DNA of 64,000 nt, taken from the NCBI RefSeq assembly GCF_002914525.1, contig NZ_LODW01000048.1, positions 124,001 through 188,000 on the forward strand, written 5' to 3'. Both the position numbers and the translations under genes were made by a program. This DNA is from Rhizobium hidalgonense (GTDB taxonomy: Bacteria > Pseudomonadota > Alphaproteobacteria > Rhizobiales > Rhizobiaceae). Within the stretch, counting starts at the first letter, position 1. Each line of letters starts with the position of its first letter. The notes beneath the pieces were generated by a model. That model saw only the letters and a list, made by a program, of their open reading frames with translations, did not search any database and was not told the origin of the DNA. Positions 1 to 7,999 of this stretch are shown here, one piece after another.

Positions 1-2
1 GC

Positions 3-983
3 GAAGCGTTGCGCGAGGCAATCGATGATGCCGTCGGCCGCTTCTCCGGCGCCACCGATGATATCCGCCGCTCCGCCGTCGACATCCGCAACGAGCTCGA
101 CGCCACCCGCGCCGAGTTGAAGCGCGGCGCCTTCGACCTTCCCGAGGAAGCCAAGGAAAGCGCCTCGGCCATGCGCCGGGCCGTCGCCGAGCAGATCAAG
201 GCGCTGCAGGATATCTCCCAGCTCGTCGGCCGCTCCAGCCAGCAGCTTGAGATTTCCGAGCCCGTCGCCCGCACGCTCGCTCAGGCGCAGCCGGCCCCGC
301 GTGCCGCCCCGCCGATAGCAACTCAGCCGGTGGCAAGTCAGCCGGTGGCACATCAGCCGCCGCAGCCGGCAGCGCCCCCGCCGATCGAAGCGACGGGCCT
401 GCGCGGAACGATCGCTCCGACGGTATCCGCTGCCGCCTCCCAGCGCGCCGCTCCGCAGCCTGCCGCTGCCCGTCAGGAACAAGGCCGCCAGGAACCGGCT
501 CGCGCCGAAAGTGGCGGCTGGATCAGCGATCTCCTGCGCGGCGCATCGCGTGAGGAGGCCGCTGAAGAGGCGCCTGCCCGCACCCCGGCGCCAACGGCAG
601 CACCGGCTGCGCGCAGCAATGATCTGCGCAATCCGCGCCACGTGGTCGAATCGCTGAATTCGCTTTCGGTCGATATCGCCCGCGCCATCGATCACGACGC
701 CTCGGTCGATCTCTGGCGCCGTTATCAGCGCGGCGAGCGCGACGTCTTCACCCGTCGCCTCTATACGCTGAAGGGCCAGCAGACCTTCGATGAGATCAAG
801 CGCAAATACGACCGCGAACCGGAATTCCGCACCGCCGTCGACCGCTATATCGGTGATTTCGAGAAGCTGCTCGCCGACGTTGCCCGTACCGATCCGAACC
901 AGACCGTCTCGCAGTCCTACCTCACCTCGGATACGGGCAAGGTCTATACCATGCTCGCCCATGCAGCAGGCAGGCTCAGCTGA
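3..983 (+). CDS. C-terminal part of a large coiled-coil protein (5' end outside window)
   Basis: The reading frame is open to the left edge, so this is the 3' end of a longer gene; the TTG at 9 is only the first possible start inside the window. The first ~80 residues are charged, helical and coiled-coil-like. A Pro/Ala/Gln-rich low-complexity linker follows (about residues 90-205), then a compact C-terminal segment of ~115 residues rich in Asp, Arg and Tyr. Rhizobiales carry very long coiled-coil proteins of unknown function, often auto-annotated as kinesin-like, with a tail like this. That match is from memory and no enzymatic motif is visible. A hairpin terminator at 1026-1060 closes the transcript. 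Confidence 0.7.
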   Translation, partial: EALREAIDDAVGRFSGATDDIRRSAVDIRNELDATRAELKRGAFDLPEEAKESASAMRRAVAEQIKALQDISQLVGRSSQQLEISEPVARTLAQAQPAPRAAPPIATQPVASQPVAHQPPQPAAPPPIEATGLRGTIAPTVSAAASQRAAPQPAAARQEQGRQEPARAESGGWISDLLRGASREEAAEEAPARTPAPTAAPAARSNDLRNPRHVVESLNSLSVDIARAIDHDASVDLWRRYQRGERDVFTRRLYTLKGQQTFDEIKRKYDREPEFRTAVDRYIGDFEKLLADVARTDPNQTVSQSYLTSDTGKVYTMLAHAAGRLS

Positions 984-1025
984 GCCTGTTTGTAACCATC
1001 GATCGTTTATGACCGAATTGGACAG

Positions 1026-1060
1026 AAAGCCGCCGCCACACATGTCGGGCGGCTTTCGTT
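1026..1060 (+). terminator. Hairpin terminator after the coiled-coil gene
   Basis: AAAGCCGCC at 1026-1034 pairs with GGCGGCTTT at 1048-1056 (9 bp, 13-nt loop). A short T-rich stretch follows (CGTTTG). It lies 43 bases after the stop of the upstream gene and before the next start, consistent with an intrinsic terminator. Confidence 0.6.
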
Positions 1061-1105
1061 TGTCGGAAGGGCGCGACCGAGAACGCCTATCGTGAGGTAT
1101 CCGAA

Positions 1106-1666
1106 ATGACCAAGGCCCTGCTGATCATCGATGTGCAGAATGCAATTCTTTCCGGAAAAGCCGGGCCGGAGCGCCAACCGCATATCGATGCCGCGCTGGA
1201 CGAGACCGTCGCGCGCCTGGCCGCGCTTCAAGAAAATGCCCGGCAGGCGAGCGCGCCGGTCGTGCTGGTCCAGCATGACGGCGACACCGGCCATCGATTG
1301 GCAGTCGGCACGGAAGGATGGGTGTTGCGTCAGGAGATTGCGCCGAAACCAGGCGAGGTCGTCGTCCGCAAGAAAAGCGCCGACTCATTCTTCGAGACCG
1401 ATCTGGCCGAACGTCTGAGCGAACGCTCGGTCACCCACCTCGTCATCGGCGGCTGCATGTCGCAATTCTGCGTCGACACGACGGTCAGGCGCGCCGTTTC
1501 CCTCGGATATGACGTAACGTTGATTGCCGATGGTCACACCACCGGCGATACGGCAACCCTCACCTTCTCCGAGATTATCGCCCACCACAATGAAACGCTC
1601 GACGGTTTCGACGCGGGCAAGGCGACGGTAGACATCCGTCCGGCCGCCGGGATCACCTTTTCATAA
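1106..1666 (+). CDS. Isochorismatase-like cysteine hydrolase
   Basis: This 186-residue protein has the isochorismatase-like fold, whose members hydrolyse amides or vinyl ethers (nicotinamidase, N-carbamoylsarcosine amidase, isochorismatase). Seen in the sequence: the N-terminal LLIIDVQN motif with Asp9, a Lys at 89/90 ahead of SADSFFETDL, and the GGCMSQFCVD segment with the nucleophile candidate Cys122. Together these give the family's Asp-Lys-Cys triad. The ATG at 1106 follows GAGGTATCC, a usable ribosome site. The substrate cannot be told from sequence. It is a single-gene unit convergent with the next gene, 52 bases away. Confidence 0.85.
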   Translation: MTKALLIIDVQNAILSGKAGPERQPHIDAALDETVARLAALQENARQASAPVVLVQHDGDTGHRLAVGTEGWVLRQEIAPKPGEVVVRKKSADSFFETDLAERLSERSVTHLVIGGCMSQFCVDTTVRRAVSLGYDVTLIADGHTTGDTATLTFSEIIAHHNETLDGFDAGKATVDIRPAAGITFS

Positions 1667-1687
1667 GCCTTGGCCACGGAAAGACCC

Positions 1688-1704
1688 GGACCGCCAGGCG
1701 GTCC
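1688..1704. terminator. GC-rich palindrome between convergent genes
   Basis: GGACCGCC at 1688-1695 and GGCGGTCC at 1697-1704 form a short perfect palindrome in the 52-base gap between two convergent genes. No clear T tract flanks it, so a terminator role rests mainly on position. Confidence 0.3.
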
Positions 1705-1718
1705 CGATCGTCTGTCTT

Positions 1719-2468
1719 TCACTGTTCGGCTGCTATGCTCCAATTGTAAACGCATCGATCGAGGCCGATGGCGATTTCGAGCACGAGGACGTCGTGATCT
1801 ATGGCCGCTCCCTTCTTGGGTTGCGACCGGTAGCGCTGCGGAAAATCGGTGCGCCGCGAGATCGAGCAGACCTCCATCCACTTGTCGCCATTGTCGACCT
1901 CGATATCCATCGTCACCTCGGAATAGGCGGGCAGCCGGTCGGAGGCGACGATCCGCGTCGGCAGGTGGATCAGCGAGGCGATCATGCGGCGCACCGGTTC
2001 GAGGCAGGCGGCGTGATAGTCGTTGCCGCTGTCGGCCGTGAAGGCACATTGGAATTCGATCTGCCAGAACTCCTTCAGCCGCATATGTTTGGTCGGCTGT
2101 TCCTGCTCACGGCGATAGGACCGGCCGGCCTGCCAGATACAGAGCGGCAGCCGCGTCTTTGAGTGATTGCCGAGAATATGCTGCATATAGGCATAGGTCG
2201 ACGGCGTCGTCTCAGGCCTCAGCACCAATGTTGTATCCCCGGCTGAGAGCGCCTCCTGAACCCAGATATCGGCATTCGAATAGGCGCTTGACACCAGCGA
2301 CCGCGGCATCAGCGCCGGCGCCTCGACTCTTCTGATATCCCAGGCCGGATTGATGGATCTGAGAAAACTGCGGACCTCTTGCGAGAAAAAGCCGATCATA
2401 TGATCGCGCAGATGGATCTCGCGCTCCTCCCAATGGACGAGCGAATTGACATGATAAAGATTGAGCAC
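1719..2468 (-). CDS. Glycyl-tRNA-synthetase-like class II aaRS core without anticodon-binding domain
   Basis: This 249-residue protein looks like the catalytic core of a class II aminoacyl-tRNA synthetase. It carries LRPETTPSTYAYM, close to the RPET segment of archaeal/eukaryal-type GlyRS. A motif-2-like loop follows, with YRREQEQPTKHMRLKEFWQIEF (read as YRRE, then MRLKEFWQIEF after a short loop), and a motif-3-like IAIGLDRCV lies near the C-terminus. The anticodon-binding domain that normally follows motif 3 is absent. Alphaproteobacteria charge tRNA-Gly with an alpha2-beta2 GlyRS, so this is unlikely to be the housekeeping enzyme. Truncated class II paralogues in other families load amino acids on carrier proteins or modify tRNA or proteins; the role here is unknown. 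It is divergent from the D-Ala-D-Ala carboxypeptidase gene. Confidence 0.75.
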   Translation of the reverse strand: MLNLYHVNSLVHWEEREIHLRDHMIGFFSQEVRSFLRSINPAWDIRRVEAPALMPRSLVSSAYSNADIWVQEALSAGDTTLVLRPETTPSTYAYMQHILGNHSKTRLPLCIWQAGRSYRREQEQPTKHMRLKEFWQIEFQCAFTADSGNDYHAACLEPVRRMIASLIHLPTRIVASDRLPAYSEVTMDIEVDNGDKWMEVCSISRRTDFPQRYRSQPKKGAAIDHDVLVLEIAIGLDRCVYNWSIAAEQ

Positions 2469-2855
2469 GGTGCCTGTCTCCCTGGCAGCGTTGATTGACG
2501 TGGTGAGGGGCTTTACGTCCAGCCGCGCGCCGGACGCTCAGAGCGCCCGCACGTCACAGCAGGACGCGGAGACCTCGTCCGTCAAAAGCGCGCACAATCG
2601 CGACCTGCAGGCAGGTGCCGATATGGCGGGAGAAAGGCGCGCGCTTCATGCTCATGTTGAATTTCTACGTGCCGCTAGCGCCATTGTCAAAACCCAAGAC
2701 GGTGAGACAAAATGAATCAGCTGTGGATGGGCTTTTTTATTGCCGCCTGTCCTTCATTTCGTCACAAACTTTCTCGATCCGCTTGCGTTTAGCCAATGGC
2801 TCACCCGCCGTCCAACGACAGAGCCCACCGCTCAACGACAGAGACAGTAATATCG
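2469..2855. other. Divergent intergenic region, no gene recognised
   Basis: The 387 bases separate the GlyRS-like gene (minus) and the carboxypeptidase gene (plus) and must hold both promoters. Open frames here lack convincing starts or composition. I see no strong hairpin, repeat or known operator, and no confident -35/-10 pair. Confidence 0.4.
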
Positions 2856-3731
2856 ATGACCAAGACGACCTCCCGGCTCCTTGCCACCGCGCTCTCCTCC
2901 GCCTTGCTGACGGGCGCTTTCACCCTGGCTCAAGCCGGCCAGGCAAGCTTCGTCGTCGATGCGCAATCCGGTCAGGTTCTCGAAGCCTCCAATCAGGATG
3001 AGTTAAACTATCCGGCGTCACTGACCAAAATGATGACGCTCTATCTCGCCTTCGAGGCCCTGCATGAGGGACGGCTCAAATGGGACCAGAAGCTCACCAT
3101 GTCGGAAAATGCCGAGAGCAAGGAGCCGTTCAAGCTCGCCGTCGGCGCCGGCCGCCAGGTAACGTTGCGCGAAGCGGTCGAAAGCATCGTCGTCTTATCC
3201 GCCAACGACTCTGCCGTGGCGATTGCCGAACAGCTCGGCGGCTCCGAACAGGCTTTTGCCACTGTCATGACCGACAAGGCGCACCAACTTGGCATGTCGA
3301 ATACGGTCTTTAAGAATCCCTCGGGCCTGCCCGATCCGGAGCAGGTCACCTCGGCGCGTGACATGGCAACCCTCGGCGTTTCGCTGATGCGGGACTTTCC
3401 GGAGGAGTTCAAGCTCTTCTCCATGCGCGGCTTTCAGTTCCGCGGCATGAAGCTGCGCGGCCACAACAACCTGATGTATCGATATGAAGGCGTCGACGGC
3501 ATCAAGACCGGCTATACCGATGCATCGGGCTATAATGTGGTAACGTCGGCGCTGAAGGACGGCCGCCGCGTCGTCGGCGTCGTGATGGGCGAAAAGACGG
3601 CAAGCCTGCGCGACGACAAGATGGCAGGCCTGCTGGACAGCACCCTGTCCTCGTCATCGAATGCGACAGCTTCCACAACGCCAGGCACCCAGCTGGGAGC
3701 GACGATGACGGACACACAACCGACGAAGTAG
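2856..3731 (+). CDS. Serine-type D-Ala-D-Ala carboxypeptidase (PBP5/6 family)
   Basis: This is a penicillin-binding D,D-carboxypeptidase that trims the terminal D-Ala of peptidoglycan stem peptides in the periplasm. All three active-site motifs are present: SLTK with Ser55 and Lys58, SAN at 115-117 and KTG at 217-219. The first ~28 residues form a signal peptide ending near AQA. An in-frame ATG 60 bases upstream (2796) would add a polar tail before the signal peptide, so the ATG at 2856 is preferred. At 291 residues it is shorter than E. coli PBP5. It has a Ser/Thr-rich tail and no evident amphipathic membrane anchor, closer to short rhizobial DacC/DacF-like proteins. It is convergent with the diguanylate cyclase. 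Confidence 0.88.
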   Translation: MTKTTSRLLATALSSALLTGAFTLAQAGQASFVVDAQSGQVLEASNQDELNYPASLTKMMTLYLAFEALHEGRLKWDQKLTMSENAESKEPFKLAVGAGRQVTLREAVESIVVLSANDSAVAIAEQLGGSEQAFATVMTDKAHQLGMSNTVFKNPSGLPDPEQVTSARDMATLGVSLMRDFPEEFKLFSMRGFQFRGMKLRGHNNLMYRYEGVDGIKTGYTDASGYNVVTSALKDGRRVVGVVMGEKTASLRDDKMAGLLDSTLSSSSNATASTTPGTQLGATMTDTQPTK

Positions 3732-3742
3732 GCCTGGGTCTG

Positions 3743-4996
3743 CTATCTGAAAGCCACTTCCAGGTGCTGCCGGTCCTGGGCGATCACCCGGCAATTCGTT
3801 TCGAATCCTTCTCCCTTGATGGCAAGAATGAACTCGGAAGGAATGCCGGCCGAATTGGAAACCGAAATGCCGGCGCTTTCCGAGCCGATGGATTTGACGG
3901 TGCAGTCGATGGTCGAGCGTCGATCGTTGAACAGGATCGAACCCGCCTTCAGCACCCGCCGCCGCGCGCCGATAGCATGATCCGCATGGATGGAACTCCA
4001 TGACACGCAACGATTTCGCCCGGAATGTTTGGCCTGATACATTGCGGCATCCGCCTGAGCCAATAGCGTCTCGATCTCCTTGCTGACCATCGAGAGCGCC
4101 GACGTTCCGAAGCTCGCCGTGACATTCAAGGCGCCGTGATCGCCGCGAATGGACTGCGCGGCGATGGCGGCCCGGAGTTTCTCGGCGACGGCGATAGCCC
4201 CTTCCCGATCGACATGCGGCAGGATGACGGCAAATTCCTCGCCCCCGATCCGCCCGAACAGATCACCGGCGCGAAGGGTCGACTTGCAGGTCGAGGCGAC
4301 CGCCTTGAGAACCGCATCGCCCGCGGCATGCCCATGCGTATCGTTCACCCGCTTGAAATGGTCGATATCAAAGGCGATGCAGGCCAGGTCATGCTGGTGC
4401 CGCAAAGCGACCGAAATCAGCTGGTCGGCTTCCTGCTTGAAGGCGCGCCGCGTCATCGCCTCGGTCAGACTGTCGGTGGCGGCCGACTGCACGAGTTCGA
4501 TGCGGTCCATCGCCGCCCCCGCCAACTCCTGGAGAATGTCGAGATCTCTGCTGCCGAACGACCTTGGCCGGCGATCGATCGCGCAGACCGTTCCGATCAT
4601 ATGCCCGTCCTTCGTTCGGAGCGGCACGCCGGCGTAAAAGCGGATATGATCCTCGCCGGTCACCGCAGGATGTTTTGAAAACCGTGCATCCTTGGTGGCG
4701 TCCTGCACGATAACAGGCTCGTCACAGTCCACCACGCAACGGCAGAACGTATCTTCAAGCGACACTTCGTCGGCTGAGAGGCCGGAGCAGGCCTTGTACC
4801 ATTGCCGGTGCGCATCGATCAGGGAGACGATGCCGATGTCGATGGAAAATATTTGCTTTATCAGGCGGACGATCCGCTCAAAACCTTCGTCCCTCGGTGT
4901 GTCGAGAATGTCGAGCTGCTGCAGCGCAGCCAGGCGAGCATTGTCGCGCTGGATGGCTTCTGATGGCGACTTTCCGAATACGCGTGCGACCACCAT
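3743..4996 (-). CDS. GAF-GGDEF diguanylate cyclase with degenerate PilZ-like tail
   Basis: This is a predicted cytosolic diguanylate cyclase making c-di-GMP. Residues ~25-165 resemble a GAF sensor, with the typical LDILDTPRDEGFERI start and FYAGVPLRT. Residues ~172-335 are a GGDEF domain with an intact GGEEF active site at 251-255. The allosteric I-site motif RAGD at 242-245 sits five residues before it, so product feedback inhibition is expected. The last ~75 residues begin with RRRVLKAG and resemble PilZ, but the usual DxSxxG motif is not intact (SIGSESAG), so c-di-GMP binding there is doubtful. It appears monocistronic. The input signal for the GAF domain is unknown. Confidence 0.85.
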   Translation of the reverse strand: MVVARVFGKSPSEAIQRDNARLAALQQLDILDTPRDEGFERIVRLIKQIFSIDIGIVSLIDAHRQWYKACSGLSADEVSLEDTFCRCVVDCDEPVIVQDATKDARFSKHPAVTGEDHIRFYAGVPLRTKDGHMIGTVCAIDRRPRSFGSRDLDILQELAGAAMDRIELVQSAATDSLTEAMTRRAFKQEADQLISVALRHQHDLACIAFDIDHFKRVNDTHGHAAGDAVLKAVASTCKSTLRAGDLFGRIGGEEFAVILPHVDREGAIAVAEKLRAAIAAQSIRGDHGALNVTASFGTSALSMVSKEIETLLAQADAAMYQAKHSGRNRCVSWSSIHADHAIGARRRVLKAGSILFNDRRSTIDCTVKSIGSESAGISVSNSAGIPSEFILAIKGEGFETNCRVIAQDRQHLEVAFR

Positions 4997-5143
4997 GCAG
5001 CATGCCTCCTGACAGCGATGTCATGATGCGTTCCACAAATTCGTGAAGAAATTGAATACGATGACAGCCCCAAGCTTATGGGGCCGAATATTTTTCAGAA
5101 CAGGCAACCCTCAATGGCGACGCAATGGTCGCCAAACGCCATC

Positions 5144-5755
5144 TCAGATTGAGCGCAGCGTCCAGCTGACGATCTCGGAGACCACCGTGGAGAAGGCGCG
5201 GTCGAGGCCCTTGACGAAGCCGACATTATCGCCGCCGGCCGACGCCATGGCGCGAAACACCTTCTGGGCGCGGACCGAGCCGTTGCGGTCGTTGAGAATC
5301 TTCGCGGAGATTTCGACCACCGCCTGGTTGCCGTTCGAAGCATCGATCTCGAAAGAGCGGACATCGGTGACGATCTGGTAATCGATCGCCAGCCCCTGCC
5401 CCGGCATGCCGACGCCGCCAACCTTGCCGGAATTCTCGAAGGCCTCCACCAATTTCGATTGGACTATGCGCGGTAGCTTGTCGCCCCACTGCGCCCGCGA
5501 CAGATACTGGATTTCCGAAGGCGAAACGCGGATGACGATCTGTTCGCTGTCGAGCGCCTTCAGCGCCGTCGGGCTGGCGATCAGGATCTGGCGGGATTTG
5601 GCCGCGGGTCCGTCACCGTCGACGGCCGCAGATAGGTCATAGGTATCGTTCTTGGCCGCGGTACCACACCCCGAAAGGATCAGCGCCGTCAGCAGCGGCG
5701 CGATCACCGTTCCCCTGATCCACGAACGGCGCGACAACAGATGCGATGCGACCAT
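5144..5755 (-). CDS. MCE-system ABC transport auxiliary lipoprotein (PqiC/ABC_trans_aux family)
   Basis: This is the last gene of the four-gene MCE operon. The 203-residue product has a signal peptide with lipobox LSGC (Cys30), so it is a lipoprotein, probably in the outer membrane as for PqiC-type partners. The mature part matches the ABC_trans_aux (former DUF330) pattern, with IVIRVSPSEIQYLSRAQWGDKLPRIVQSKLVEAFENSG (abridged family core, residues ~73-110). Its start lies 24 bases after the stop of the MCE gene. By family knowledge it helps form a periplasm-spanning lipid-transfer path with the MCE protein. The substrate is inferred, not shown. Confidence 0.85.
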   Translation of the reverse strand: MVASHLLSRRSWIRGTVIAPLLTALILSGCGTAAKNDTYDLSAAVDGDGPAAKSRQILIASPTALKALDSEQIVIRVSPSEIQYLSRAQWGDKLPRIVQSKLVEAFENSGKVGGVGMPGQGLAIDYQIVTDVRSFEIDASNGNQAVVEISAKILNDRNGSVRAQKVFRAMASAGGDNVGFVKGLDRAFSTVVSEIVSWTLRSI

Positions 5756-5779
5756 ATTCGGCTACCCTGACTTTCCCTG

Positions 5780-7150
5780 TTAACGCCGCGTCCGGCCGTC
5801 GTACTGCTTGACCGTGTCTCCGCCGAAGATCAGGCGTTGCGGATTGCGGTCGAAGTTGGTGATCGTATCGTTCAGATTATTCACGGTTCCGCGCATGTCG
5901 TTGACGAGAGTCTGCACATCGCGCAAACCGCCGCTTGAGAATTTCTGCAGATTATCGGCGATCGGACCGATTCGCGAATTCAAATTGTCGGCGACCTTCT
6001 TGAAGGATTCCAGCGTTTCGCGCGCTTGTGCAAACATCGATTGTGTATTGTCGGTGCCGAGCAGCGCATCGACTTTGATGAGAATGCCGTCGATACGGGT
6101 CGAGGCCGAATTCAGCTTGTTGGTAAGCTGCGAGACGTCCTGGATCGTCTGGTCGATATCTTTCTTGCGGGCCGAAACCGTATCGGCGACATCGCGGATC
6201 GAGGCGACGGCGGTGCGCGCATCCTTGGTCGCCTGGGCGATGTCGTCGACTGAACCCTTCACCTTGGCGGGGTCGATCTGGGCGACGAGCGTGTCGACGC
6301 GGTCGAGCGTCGCCTGTGCCTGCTTGCCGAAATCGTTGAAGGTGGTGGCCGTCTGGTCGAACTTCTGGACCGCCCCCTTGAGCTCGCCAGAGGCATCGGC
6401 GACATTGGCGGTGATCTTCTCGGCGTTGGAAACGATGTTGTCGATCTTCTGGGCGTCGACAGCCTTGACCAGCGATTCCACCGCCTGCAGCGTCGAATCC
6501 ACGCGGCCGGAGACTGCCTTCACCGTATTGGAGAGCTCACCGACGCTTTGCAGGAAGGCGTCGATATTGTCGGAATTCTTGGCCAGCGCATCCGAGAAGG
6601 TCTCTGCATTCTTGAATGTCTGGGTCAGCGGCGCACGTGAATCCTGGATGAAGCCCTGAAGTTCGCCGACTGCGTCATTGGCGCGATCGAGGATCTTGTC
6701 GGCGGTCGCCAGAAGATTGGTGACGCTCGACTGATCGGCGACGATGACGGCGCGTTTGCCGTTGTCGATCGCGTGCTGGAGAATGCTTTCCTCGCCCTTG
6801 CGGCCGCCCGACAATTCGATATAGGCGGCCCCGGTCAGGCCCTGAATTTCAAGAGCGGCCTTGGTCGAGGGGTAGATCGGCGCATCGGTGCGCACCTGGG
6901 TGAAAGCCAGCGAATATTGCGGATCGTCGGCGTCGATCGACAGTGTCTGCACCGAGCCGATCTGGATGCCGTTGAAGCGCACCGGCGAGCCGACGCTGAG
7001 GCCATTGGCCGAGCCCGGAATACGCACGATTAGCTCGGTCATCGGGCCGCCGCGGCCATATTCGGCCATCCAGTAGACGAAGCCGAAGGCCGCCGCGATC
7101 ACCAGCACCGTGAAAAAACCGACAATCGTGTAATTGGCTTTGGTTTCCAT
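5780..7150 (-). CDS. MCE-domain lipid-transport substrate-binding protein (MlaD-like)
   Basis: This 456-residue protein has one N-terminal transmembrane segment (residues ~8-30) and an MCE domain at ~38-120 with the typical SANGLSVGSPVRFNGIQIG core. A long heptad-rich helical region at ~150-430 follows. This single-MCE, long-helix plan is seen in LetB/PqiB-related and mycobacterial Mce proteins. MCE proteins form hexamers through which phospholipids pass between membranes, and the helical part probably builds a periplasmic tube. The gene begins 8 bases after the ATPase stop and is clearly co-transcribed with it. Confidence 0.9.
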   Translation of the reverse strand: METKANYTIVGFFTVLVIAAAFGFVYWMAEYGRGGPMTELIVRIPGSANGLSVGSPVRFNGIQIGSVQTLSIDADDPQYSLAFTQVRTDAPIYPSTKAALEIQGLTGAAYIELSGGRKGEESILQHAIDNGKRAVIVADQSSVTNLLATADKILDRANDAVGELQGFIQDSRAPLTQTFKNAETFSDALAKNSDNIDAFLQSVGELSNTVKAVSGRVDSTLQAVESLVKAVDAQKIDNIVSNAEKITANVADASGELKGAVQKFDQTATTFNDFGKQAQATLDRVDTLVAQIDPAKVKGSVDDIAQATKDARTAVASIRDVADTVSARKKDIDQTIQDVSQLTNKLNSASTRIDGILIKVDALLGTDNTQSMFAQARETLESFKKVADNLNSRIGPIADNLQKFSSGGLRDVQTLVNDMRGTVNNLNDTITNFDRNPQRLIFGGDTVKQYDGRTRR

Positions 7151-7158
7151 TTATCCGA

Positions 7159-7998
7159 TCACTTCCCGCTCACGCCGTGCCGCGCGCCATTGTCCTGCGG
7201 CACGATCGAGCGCGCCCGTTTACCCTTGAAATAGGCCTGCACCCAGGGATCGTCATAGGCCAGCATGTCGTCGATCGTGCCTTCCACCATTACCCGTTTC
7301 TTTCCGAGCACGGCAATACGGTCACAGACCGAAAACAGGCTGTCGAGATCATGCGTCACCATATACACGGTCAGTCCCAGACTATCGCGAAGGTTGGCGA
7401 TCAGCTCGTCGAATTCGGCAGCGCCGATCGGGTCGAGACCCGAGGTCGGCTCGTCGAGGAAGACCAGTTCGGGATCGAGTGCCAGCGCACGGGCGAGCGC
7501 CGCGCGCTTGATCATGCCACCTGAAAGTTCGGACGGGTATTTGTCGGCGGCATCAGCAGCCAAGCCCACCATGCGGATCTTCAAATGCGCCAGTTCGTCC
7601 ATCAGCGAGCGGGGCAGGTCGAGATATTCGCGCATCGGCACTTGGATGTTTTCCTTGACCGTCAGCGACGAAAACAGCGCCCCCTGCTGAAACAGCACGC
7701 CGAGCCGCATATCGAGAGCGTTACGCTGCGGTTCGGTGAGTTCGTCGAAATCCTGGCCTAGAATCTTGATCGTGCCGGAGCGGCGCGGCAGCAGCCTCAG
7801 CACCGTACGCATCAGCACCGATTTGCCGGTGCCCGACGCGCCGACGAAGCCGAGGATCTCGCCGCGATAGATATTCAGGTTGAGATTGTCGAGCACCACC
7901 TTGGAGCCGAAGGCGACGGTGACGTCGCGCGCCGAGAGCACGATGTCCCTCTCGTTCCTGTCTTCCGTATCGATCGGTTTTTCCACGCGGTTTGCCAT
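7159..7998 (-). CDS. MlaF-like ABC transporter ATPase
   Basis: This is the ATPase of the MCE lipid transporter. It has Walker A GASGTGKS at 53-60, the ABC signature LSGGM (in LSGGMIKRAALARAL) and Walker B LVFLDEPTSGLDP. The ATG at 7998 is used because it lies two bases past the permease stop (8000-8002) and gives a normal 279-residue protein; earlier in-frame Met codons lie inside the permease gene. It energises the permease encoded just upstream. The SGGM variant of the signature is usual for MlaF-type ATPases. Confidence 0.92.
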   Translation of the reverse strand: MANRVEKPIDTEDRNERDIVLSARDVTVAFGSKVVLDNLNLNIYRGEILGFVGASGTGKSVLMRTVLRLLPRRSGTIKILGQDFDELTEPQRNALDMRLGVLFQQGALFSSLTVKENIQVPMREYLDLPRSLMDELAHLKIRMVGLAADAADKYPSELSGGMIKRAALARALALDPELVFLDEPTSGLDPIGAAEFDELIANLRDSLGLTVYMVTHDLDSLFSVCDRIAVLGKKRVMVEGTIDDMLAYDDPWVQAYFKGKRARSIVPQDNGARHGVSGK

Positions 7999-7999
7999 G

